From positions 24,691 through 88,690 of IMG/VR virus record IMGVR_UViG_3300008117_006248: a stretch of DNA of 64,000 bases, one strand, 5' to 3'. A model generated the notes under the pieces. That model ran no database searches. It saw nothing but the letters and a program-made list of their open reading frames with translations, and had not been told where the DNA came from. Each line of letters opens with the position of its first letter. The stretch's first letter is position 1. Shown piece by piece: positions 45,568 to 56,400 of this stretch. The DNA comes from a virus. Made by a program: the position numbers and the translations under genes.

Positions 45568-47472
45568 TCAAAGTTTTTCCTTTTTAACTAAGAATTTATA
45601 TTCTATCGAAGCTCTTAAATTGTAATTATTATCAATAGATAAATTTAAATTATCCATGAAATAAGTAAGATCTCCGAGTTTAAAACCAAAATTTTCATTA
45701 TATATTTTGGAGAATGCTTTTATGCCATATTGATATTGAGGATAATTTATACCAAATAAGCGTCCGTTATCTTTATGAAGCATTTCTGTGGAAAACAAAT
45801 CTTTTATCTTACCAAATACAGTGTCTGGTACAATATTAACGCCGGTTCCAGTGTACAGATTGTTTCTATTGATCTTCATTTCTATAGCAATAGATTTGAC
45901 GCCCTCTGTTAATTGCGTAGTTTGATATATTGTTTCTTGGCTTCTGTCCACTTTGCGAGAATTTTGATTCCAAGAACCAGGAATATTAGCATTTGAATAT
46001 CTGTTGACCGGCAAATTAGTGTTCTCTGAAATTGTTAATTGACGAACCAATCCAGAGCTTGAAAGCGTCGGAGAATTCGAGTATGTTTTTGTGTAGGTTG
46101 TTTCTACTCCGAATTTTAAATGATTAATTGCTGTGCTAGTTCTTATGCCAGCAAATGTGCCACTACCTGCCACCGCTAAATAATAAGGATTTATTCTTGT
46201 CAAATCATCTGCTCCAGAATTTGCGCTAATTATATTTTTTATATCAGTCAAATTAGAAGAAAAGGCTTTATTTTTATTTGTATAAAATTTAATAGATCCA
46301 TTAATTGTAGAATTGTAAATTCCTTGAGCGTCTTTCACTAGAGAGATGGAATAAGTATGAATAGTCGTAGAGTCGTCGTAAGCGGCATTAGTTGTGAATC
46401 TTATTTCATAACCTATTTCTGGCTGAGTTTCTGTTAGATCTTTTGTTATTGAAATTGGGTTTGACTTTAGTGTATCTAAGGCATTATACTTCGGTAAGAT
46501 TCTCTTAAACTTAGAATAATCATTAGAGAAGTATCTATTAAATACATTATTGCATCTTGAATACGCAGAAGATAAATTAGAATTTAACTTAGATATTGCG
46601 TTAGCTCTAGCCGCAGCGAAACTCGATCCTTTTCCTTTTATTCTTCCTCTTTCTACTACTTCTATTACTCCTTCCGCATTAAATACTACGTCAGTTAATA
46701 ATGTTTCTGTTGTAGTAGAGCTATTATCAGAAAAAACTGTATATTGTTTTGAGTACGAGAAGTTATAGTTTATAAGGTCTACAGTTTGATCTATTAAAGA
46801 AGATCCATAATCTGTATTGCTTATTTGAAAGCTTGTGGAGCTATAAAAAGAACGTATCGAAGATAGTGAATCAAGTCCTAAAGCAAAAAATGTATTCGCT
46901 ATATCTCTTGCGTCCGTGACTACTGTTGTTTCTGAATCTTTATCTATATTGTCTATTCCGAAAGAAAGTCTATGCGATGCTAAAAAATTACCATCATCTT
47001 GCAGTGTAAAATTGAAAGACTCAGAAAAATCTCTTAACTTATACCAAAGATTTGTAGTATTACTATAAACAGAAGGCAAATTCTCTGCCGCGAAAGTGTT
47101 AGAAGAGTCATCTTTAAAAACTTCTAAAGTTATAGTAAACTTAGTAAATCTTACAGAATTCTCATCAAAATTTACAGAAGTAGGAAAAGAATAATTTAAA
47201 AATCTAGCCTTGCCATAAGACTTATCATTAAGAAATATTTCTACAAAATCAGTAGAACTTTCTAACAGCAACTTTACTTGCCTGAAATGCTCTTTTATTG
47301 GAACACTAGATTCTCTATTAGAAAAGTAGCCATCAATAGATATATCTTCTTTTCTTCTATAATTAAAAGCCCCAGCTTTTTGATTCGAGACAGAATAATT
47401 CAATAAAGTAGCCACAGCAAAGCTTACTGCTGTTGAGCCGAACTTTATTACTGTTTCAGAGGTAAAGGCCAT
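45568..47472 (-). CDS. Distal-tail (Dit)-like protein 1
   Basis: 634 residues, first gene after the tape measure, the usual place for a Dit protein. The opening (IKFGSTAVSFAVATLLNYSV, then KEDISIDGYFS) is a Dit-like strand set in which a 'wild-type' head domain is followed by FRQVKLLLES and a later KFTITLEVF strand. GVIEVVERGRIKGKG (about 285-299) corresponds to GEIKAG in the next gene; both sit after a matching YxxxSxxTVxSD-type strand. The ATG has AT-rich upstream sequence without a clear SD. The duplicated Dit pair is unusual. Role inferred from position and pattern. Confidence 0.58.
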   Translation of the reverse strand: MAFTSETVIKFGSTAVSFAVATLLNYSVSNQKAGAFNYRRKEDISIDGYFSNRESSVPIKEHFRQVKLLLESSTDFVEIFLNDKSYGKARFLNYSFPTSVNFDENSVRFTKFTITLEVFKDDSSNTFAAENLPSVYSNTTNLWYKLRDFSESFNFTLQDDGNFLASHRLSFGIDNIDKDSETTVVTDARDIANTFFALGLDSLSSIRSFYSSTSFQISNTDYGSSLIDQTVDLINYNFSYSKQYTVFSDNSSTTTETLLTDVVFNAEGVIEVVERGRIKGKGSSFAAARANAISKLNSNLSSAYSRCNNVFNRYFSNDYSKFKRILPKYNALDTLKSNPISITKDLTETQPEIGYEIRFTTNAAYDDSTTIHTYSISLVKDAQGIYNSTINGSIKFYTNKNKAFSSNLTDIKNIISANSGADDLTRINPYYLAVAGSGTFAGIRTSTAINHLKFGVETTYTKTYSNSPTLSSSGLVRQLTISENTNLPVNRYSNANIPGSWNQNSRKVDRSQETIYQTTQLTEGVKSIAIEMKINRNNLYTGTGVNIVPDTVFGKIKDLFSTEMLHKDNGRLFGINYPQYQYGIKAFSKIYNENFGFKLGDLTYFMDNLNLSIDNNYNLRASIEYKFLVKKEKL

Positions 47473-47487
47473 ATTTTATTATATATT

Positions 47488-50400
47488 TTATCTCTTAAAA
47501 TTCAAGGCTGCTGGTCCTAGTTTTTTGAGTTCTGGAATCTTGTCGAACAAGATGCTGATGATCCCTTGCATTGCTTCGTCTGGAGCATTTTGTATAGATG
47601 TCCTTCCATCTATATTTATAACATTAGAGTTAGAAACACTGCTAGAAGAAGCTCCATTAGGGAATGCTGATGTTATTCCATTTCTCATTGCTTCTGTTAT
47701 TGCATCGGAAAACTCCCCAATTGCAAAATTTGGAACGCTTCCTTGAGCAGCAGATGGGAAAGACATTCTTGGAGCAGACATTCTCATTCTCGAATAAACA
47801 TCCCCAGAAGACATCATGCTGTTGCTCATAGCGGCGAAGTTAGGTACTTTCCCGCTAGTCCTTTCTTGCATTACTTGTTCAGCGGTAATCCTTCTCCTTA
47901 CGGCTTCTTCTAGAACATCCTTGGGGAAATCTTGAGCTCCGGTAGCCGCTGTGTAATCTCTAGAAAGTTGACTATTTATTTCTGGAACAGACATTCCTTG
48001 GATAGCTGCGCCTCTTCTTGCGGCGGCCTCTTCTCTATCTGCGATTACTCTTTCGGCGCTTCTTCCAGTTTTAGTGGCTTCTTCTAATACATCTTGAGAA
48101 AAGCCTTTGGGTATTTCTGGAATTAGATAATTTTTATTACCTTTATTCGCGTTATCTCTTTCCCTCGAATAGTTCCTGTAAGACTCGAATAAACTCTTAT
48201 CTCCTTCGAAGTCTTTCTCTGTGAATTTGCCAAAAGTTTTTTCTTGATCAAGTAAATACAAAGCCTTATCTCTAGAAGTTTTTAGCCCAGAGAGATCTTC
48301 GTTAGGAGTTAGCCCTCTAACTACAGTTTTTCTTAAAGAAGCGCTAAATTTTTCTTGTTCTTCATTTCTGGCCGCTTCTTCTGATTTTATAGCTTGTTCA
48401 TTTTCTTTTGCTACTTTTGCTTTTTGAGCTATGGTTGCAGCTATTCTTTGTTGCTCTTCTTGTTCTTTCTGCTTTTGAGCTCTAGCAGCGCTTATTTCTG
48501 TAAGCTCTTTGCTCAGTCTATCTGTTATTCCTTCTGTGGATAATCCTTGCCCTTTGTTTAGATCTTCCAAGGCAGTTCTTCTAGTTCTAATATAATCTGA
48601 CATAGAAGCTTTTCCTTCTATTACTTCTTTCTTACTTACTCCTTTTTCATATCCAAATCTAGCATTGTTTGCTATAGCTGAAGCTTCTGCTCCAGCTATA
48701 AATTCTCCTAGCGTATTTGCTTTACCTTCAAATCCAAGTTTATTGCCTAATACATTTCCTAATCTATATCCAATCTTTGCAGTAGCTACAGCAGCTCCTA
48801 CTGGGCCTCCTGCGGCAGTTAATGCTGTGCCTAAAACATCTAAGTATCCTCCTCCTTGTTCTGCTTTACCAAATAAAACATCAGACCAATTTGATGCTAA
48901 TTCGAAATTTTTCGCATTGACTATATCTCTTGCCAATCCTATACCTGCAGCAGCCCCGAATGCTTTGCCAGCTAAACCTTGGGCTCCTTTGCCTAAAATT
49001 CCAGCTAAACCTGACGCCCCGTAAAGCCCAGCTTGAGTCGCAGAAACAGCAGCGTTTCCGTATTGGCCAGCCTTGAACTCATCTCTAGCTTGCAAACCGC
49101 TAGTCAAAGCTCCTGATATGCCAGCTCCACCAGCAGCTAACTTGCCTAATGCCCCCGTAAAAGTGAGAGGCAAATTTTTTGAACTCACAAAACGGCCTGT
49201 TGTTGGATCTCTGAGAGGCTTGCCCTTGCTTTGGCTGCCACTTTTAATTAAATTACTGACCAAGCCAGTCCCTAACGCAAGCGAAGCAGTTCCGTATATT
49301 GCCGCATCAACTTTATTTCCTTGGTTAAAAGCATCAACGGCTTGCGCCCCTAGCGCGGCGGCAGATAAACCAGAAAGAGCAGTTCCTCCTTTGTTTATCG
49401 CATTTTTGCCAAAAGACATTAAGCCAGCACTAGCTTGCCCTAATAGACCTTTAGCTCCAGTAAACAAATTAGATCCAGTAGAACCCAATTTGCCAGCAAT
49501 ATTTTGTGCTTGATCATATAAAGCTGGCCCAACTTTACTAGCTAATCCTTTGGCTTTAGAGAACTGATCTTTTACAGAATTTAGTATAGAAGAAGACAGA
49601 CTTGGCTTCTGAGAAAATCCGGAAGGAAGGCCGCCAGACAGCCCGGCAGAAGACCCTATAGATGGCCTTATTGATTGAGGCAAAGCAGGCGCTCCAGTAG
49701 GATTAATACCTACCGCCGGAGATCCACTAGCCAAACCTCCTGGTAACGGTTTTTGTCCAAAAATATTTTTAACTAGCTTTTCGGATAATCCTCTACCCAT
49801 AAAACCTGTAGAACCAGTTTTATCGCTTGGATTTATCTCGAAAACAATAGTGCCAACTCGCCCTCTTCCTCCAGAATAAAATTCTCTCGACTTAACTCCA
49901 GCATCTAAGGCTGATTGCAAAGTCGTGCCTCCGACATCTACTCCAAAAAATGCATTTTTAATTCCTTTACTCTTTACTAAAGCTCTGATAGAGTCGAAAG
50001 CAGAGGCTTCCGCTGATCTCCTAAAAGATCTAGTCATCTTAACGGCTTCGCTTTTCGAAAGTCCAGCGTCCATATAAGCTTTTATGGATGGCCCGGCAGA
50101 AGGATCAAACCCTGTCGCCTTTAAAACCGTTCCACCTTTTATTATTTTAATATTTCCTTTATCGTCTACAGCTACGTGGACTCTTAATTCATTATAATAA
50201 GTAGGAACTTTTTCTTGAGTAAAAAATCCACTACCTGTACCTCTATTAAATTTACCGATTATAGATCTAGCATCTGCGGTTGTAAGCTTCCCACCTAATC
50301 CATAAACCCCTTTGCTTTGGACATTTGATTCGCCGAAAGCTGTTTTAATAAGAACATCTTTGCCACCAGAAATTTTATCAATTTGAGCTAATAAGTTCTT

Positions 50401-53400
50401 AGGAGTCAATTTGCCTTGTTTATCCAGCTTAGTGAGAATGCTATCTATAGATTTTGATCTGGCTATTCCTGGTAAACTTAATTCATCTAATTTAGTTACT
50501 CTAGGATCCTTTAAAGCAAGAATAGATTTTTTCCCAACGCCTTCGCTTAATTCTGTCGATATTGTTCTGGCGCCTCTAGGCAAACTTTTAGAATCAATTA
50601 AAGAAGTATCAACAGTTCCATTCGGATTTACTTTTCTAAAACCATTGTCTATATTATCCCATACATATAATTTTCCAAGCTTGGCGTTTTCTCTAGCTCT
50701 TAAAGCCGCTTTTTCTCCGAAAGCAGCATAATTGGGAACGAATCCCGAAGACCTCATACCCAAACTTCTAAGTCCGTTTTTTTCATCTATGCTATTCGTA
50801 ACCGCAAAACCGAAAGGATTGGATTGCGTTACTAAATCTGGACTTCTTTCCAAATTAATATTAGCCATAGCGAAATTTGGGACACCCATTATCCCTCTGC
50901 TGGCTAGTGCTGTTTTTTCTCTATTTACGGCGTCTGCTATCGAGCTAGAATATTTTGTTAAACCATTTGCATTGCTTGGTATTCCAGTCGGCATTAATCC
51001 GCCCATACCTGCGTAAGCAGAAGCGGCTGCCTTGACTTTAGATTCGTTACTTGCTTCTGATAATTTTACTTCATCAGCTGTAATATTCGCTAAAGTTGTC
51101 TTAATGCCTGTGGTCCCGAATGTAGACTTCAAGCCATTTTCAAAAGCAGTTATTAAAGCCTTGCTTTGAGATTGAGATATTTCTATTAATTTTTCTTTGA
51201 TGGGAGAAATTGTATTTTCTAAAACTCTTAGAGCCGCATCTTCTGTTTTGGCTTGTCTTACTGATTCTACATTAAATTTTTCGAGATCTCCCATCGCCTT
51301 CTGAATATCTTTTGGAATTTCAGGGCTACCGAATAAAGCATTAGTTTTAAGCCCGGCAGATTCAAGAAGATAACTTTGATCAAAAGCTTTTCCTCTCAAC
51401 AAATTAGCAGTTTGTCCGAGACCCATCATTTGAGCCATGCCAGCTCTTCTGAAGAGATCTTTTTGCATGTCAAAAGCATTTAGCCTTGTTAATTCTGCTT
51501 TTACAGCTTGGATATCAGAAGGTTCTTTGCCTCCTTTGGTCATTAATAAACCTGGATATTTCTGTAAAGTATCAGTCAAAAAGTCTGTCGCCCCAGCAAT
51601 TTGGCCTCTTCTAGAACCAATCATTGATCCTAATTGGTAAGTTAATGGTCCCCTTATGGAAGAAGCCATTGCCTCTGCTCTCATTTGAGGATTCAATGAG
51701 GCTCTTATATCTCCACCGAAAGCTATTTTTTCTTGCAGAGCCAAAAACTTTAATTGTATTTTTTTGGACTCTTCGGCTATTATTGTTGCTTTATTTATAT
51801 CTCTTGATTGCTGAGAATTAAAATCAATAAGCTTTTGTATGCCTTTGGATTGTGCTTCGCTAAGTCCTGGTAATTTTTGTAAGCTTTCTAATTCTCTACC
51901 CGCGCCCGCGCCCGGGGCCTCAATATTTCTTAGTCTGGCTTCTACCGCAGGAGACAAGTTAGCCAGAAATTCTTTATCATTTAATTGAGTCAATAATGAA
52001 TTCTGGAAAGAAACCGCAGCATCAGCTTTCTTTATCGCCAGCGTAGCCTCTGAAGAGGCAGATATGCCAGCTCGTCTGCTGAATGTTCCTGCTAGTTCTG
52101 CCAATTCTGGAAGTTGTTGTTCTAAAGCTTTCTTTATTTCGGTTCTTATATCTCTAGCATCTTCGACAGCTTGTCTTCTTGAAGCTAATGGCTTGCTTAT
52201 TCTTGCTATTTCTTTTGCTTGCGCGGAAGTAATTTTTTCAATTCCTTGGGCCACTTTTAGTGCTTCTATAAAAGCTTTTTTCAATTGATCAGTATTGAGT
52301 TGATCAGAAAATTCTTTTACGTCTAATCCGGCCTTCTTGAGTATTTCGCCGAAATTAGCTGTAGTAGCTTTAGAAAGATCTGTTTTAAATATATCAGTGT
52401 TTGCCCTATTTATTATTTCATTAAAGAAAGAGCTTAACTCTGCTGGGGCTTGTTCTCCAGTTATCTTTCCTTTTCTTCCGAATTCTAAAGCAGAAGTTCT
52501 TATTGCTTCTTGTGTTTGTGCTTTCTTTAAATTTTCTTCTAGTACAGTAATTTGATCACTAATTGATGTTTGCCCAGCCAATCTAGAAATTAATTCCGGA
52601 TTCTTTATTGATATTTTCTTTATTAAGTCTTCTCTAGTTTTGACAAGCTTTACTATTTCTCTAGGATCTGCTTTTGGGTCTTTGTATGCAGCATCTAATT
52701 TAGACAAAGAAGCACTAAGCTCTGTTGTATTTTCGGCCAAGTCTGTGAAAGCTTTCTTAGAGCGGTCTAGTGCATTTTCAAATTTTTTGCTTTGGATTCT
52801 TTGATCTAAATCTCCTCCTGACAATTCGCCCAACTTAACGCCACCATAAATTTGCGCTGCGCCTGTTAATCCAGCAGCTATTCTGCTGCCCGTTGAAGCT
52901 TTTTTAGACAATATAGCTGTTCCTATATTTTTTACGCCTGCGGAAGCTGGCAAAGCTTGACTTATAAATTTTGACACAGCAGAAGGAATCACTTCTCTTT
53001 CTGCCAATTCATCTATTATGCTGGCGTAAGCTTGTTTTTCAAAAAGTTCTAACGCTCCAGAAATTGGATTGGCAAGTTTTCCGCCTGCTTTGCCAAAAAA
53101 ACGAGATATTAAAGCTGTTGGAATTTTAGCGAAATTAGGAACTACGTCTTTTAACCCATTAGGCTCATCTTTTTTGTTTGTTACCGCTATTGGATTTCCG
53201 CCTCTATCAAAATGAGCCATAATTTGAGAGGCTGGTAAGCCACTCATTGTTTTTTCTCTTCCTATAGCATCTGATAAGCCAGCAAAATTAGGAATGCGCC
53301 CGCTTGCGAATCCAATAAGTTTAGATATTTCATCTCCCTTTTCAAATCTCATTCCGAACGGAAAAAAAGAAGCGAGTGGTTGATATCTAGTATTTGATGG

Positions 53401-56400
53401 GTCAGATTTGTTAGCTGAAACTTTTACTCCAGTTAGTCTTTCAAATTCTGAAGGAAGATCTATGCCTTTAGAGAGAGAAGTTTGAGCGTCTGCATAAGTA
53501 GATCTTGGATATAATGGATGATAAGAGTTTGGAGCGGCAACTATGCCCCCGACATCAGATACCCTTGAAACAACAGAGGAAACAGAATACTTATTTTCTC
53601 CAGAGTATTTTTCTACCATTGGATCATGTAGCCCGGCAGCTCCTTCTCTAAATTTTTTGCCTATAGCTATGGCGCTTAGTCCTTTTTTTGTTAAATATTT
53701 TACTGCCTGATCATAAAGAGCGCCAGTGCCGAGCAAAGACGCACTTGATGGATTTATAGACAAAACAGATTGAACGAAAGAGGGAGGGAAATCTTTTTTA
53801 TTTTTAGATACTAATTGTTGCAAGAAAAATATATTTCTTTTATTCATCCCGCCTTTAGCAGTTCCATATTTATTTATAGCGCTAGATGGAACGTGAGGCG
53901 CGTAATACGCTCTTCCGCCTTGTTTTTTGGCATAATCATGCAAAACTTGCATTGCGTCTACGCCAGCAGATCTTGCTGTAGAAGCATAAGATCTATTAGG
54001 AAATTTTAATCCATATCCAATACCACCACTAATTTGACTAGAAGGATCTAAATTAGCTTTAAGAGAATCATAAGCGCTAGTTAATATTAAATTGGGACCT
54101 TCTCCACCTATTATTAATTTTTCTGGATTAACTTTAGCAAAATTAGGAACATATCCGCCTGCCCTTCCTTCAATGCCAGATAAAGCAGATCTTACTGTCT
54201 CTGGGCTATATTTTTCTTTATGTACGCTATTAGATTTAAAAATAGCAGCCTGCAGACCTGCCGCTCCAGTTTCTATTTGATGTAATTTAGCAAATTCATT
54301 AGCTAGTGATATCAATTTTGCCGCTTCTGTTTTGCTAGGTTTTTTGCCTCCAAGGATTGCTTGGATTACATTTGTATCTATTGGAAAGGCTGTTTTATCT
54401 TGCAATATTGCTCTGGCGTAATGTCTGGTTTTGGCTGTATCATCACTTCCTAAATCAACCCCTCTTAAAGCCTTCGACAAACCATATCTTCTGGCATCAT
54501 CTCTAGTTCTTATATTTCCTTCGGCAGATATTTCGCCTTTTTTGCCGAATAAACCTAAAGACGCTACATTTTTGTGCCTGCTAACTATTTTTGATGGAGC
54601 TAAATCAAAATAATCTTCTACATTAGTAGATTTTGTTTTCATGTACCTGTTGAATATTGGAGCCGCGAATTGAGCAGCTACATAATCAGGCACAGAAGGA
54701 GAAATAGCAGAAGTTATATTAGCGTAAATTTTAGCTTCTTGTGGGGAAAGTTTTTTGCCACTAAATTCTTCGCCATGTATATTATAAAATCCTGCGTAAT
54801 CCTTTCCTTGTTCATAATGCTTTTGAAATCTAGCAAAGATTTCTTTCTTTCCAATTCTTTGGATGATGTCTTTGCGTTTTGCAAAATTAGGGATTCTACC
54901 TCCAGCAAAATTTGTTACAATGTCACTAATGCCAAAAGATCCATCTATAATGCTATTTCTTAAAAGTTTTGCATCTCCTTTAAATTTTTGAGACGCTAAG
55001 CCAGCAACTATAGAAAAAATATTTTTACCACTTACTTTACTATTATCATAAGTTAAACCATCATCAATATTTACTGACAATGCGGTATTTTTAGCTGAAC
55101 CTTTTTGTCTATGTATTAATTGAGGAAAGGCGACCTTTAAAACTTGTTCTATGCCATACTTTCCTGATCTAGCTAATGAAGCATCTGTTATATCGTAAAC
55201 ATCATTCGCTTGGGAAGACAAAGACGCGCTTCTTACCGGCAAGCCCATTCTTTTAGCTGTCTTGCCAAGTCTTTCGAACATTTGCCAACCCTGACCTTTG
55301 GCTTCGCTTTTAGAAAAAGTTAAGTCTATAGCTTTTTTATCATTAGATAATTTATATCTAAGATAACTGTAAGTCTCTGGATCTACAAATCTTCTATCTC
55401 CAGAAACAAAAGATTTTGTAGAAGAAAAAGCAAAATTAGGAACATAACCTCCAGCATAAAGAAAATCTTCTTTTTTACCATACTGTGCGTCTTTAACAAA
55501 AACAGTATTTCCAATTTGAATAGCCTTAGAACCGCCTACGACTGGTTTTTTTGTTTTTCTGTCGTAGTAATATGAATGTCTATCAGGATTAAAGCCTACT
55601 TGAGTCCAGCTACTTAGATCTTTCGGTAAAGATTGATTTTCGGATAGAGTCCCTGAAATTTTTAACAATGGACTTTTATTTGCTCCAGCACCTATGGCTA
55701 AAGAAGCTTTTTCCAAAGCAGTAGATTTATTCATCACTGGATTATCAAAAGCTACAAATGAATCGTAGGACTTAAACCCTTCTGGGCCTAGAGTCTTGAC
55801 TACTCCTACGCCTTTTCTAGTCATAGAAGGAACATCTTGACGCACACTTATGCTGCTTCCAGCAGGAAGTTCTGATAATTTTCCTACTCTTTTAGCTTGC
55901 TCTTTATCTAAAGCATTTCTAATCAAAGATTTCGAAGGTAAATTTTTTATAGAAGAAGGCGCGACTACTTCTCTTATTGGTATATCTCTTTCTATTAAAG
56001 CTTCCAACAAGTCTCTATCTATATTTTCTCCAGATTGAAGTTTTTGCAGCATCCCTCTGACCTCTGGCGAATACATGCGGCCAGCTTTAATTGCAGCTTT
56101 GCTCTCTGGGTATTTTGCAAGAAATTCTTTTGGCATTTTATTGGTCTTGGACCAAGAAAAATTAGGAACGTATCCAGAACTCATTCTGGGGATATCTTGC
56201 ATTTTTCTATATTTAGGAATTATCGCGGTGTCTCCTGTGCCAGCAAAGTTAGGAATAATATCCTCTTCGCTATTGACCATTACTGGCTGAGTCTTGCCTT
56301 TAATTGTCGCTTGTATTAATTTAGCTTTTGGATTTTTAGCTCCATAAGCCTTGGCCATAGCGACCTCTTCTTGAGCTCCGCCAAATGTCGGGACATATCC

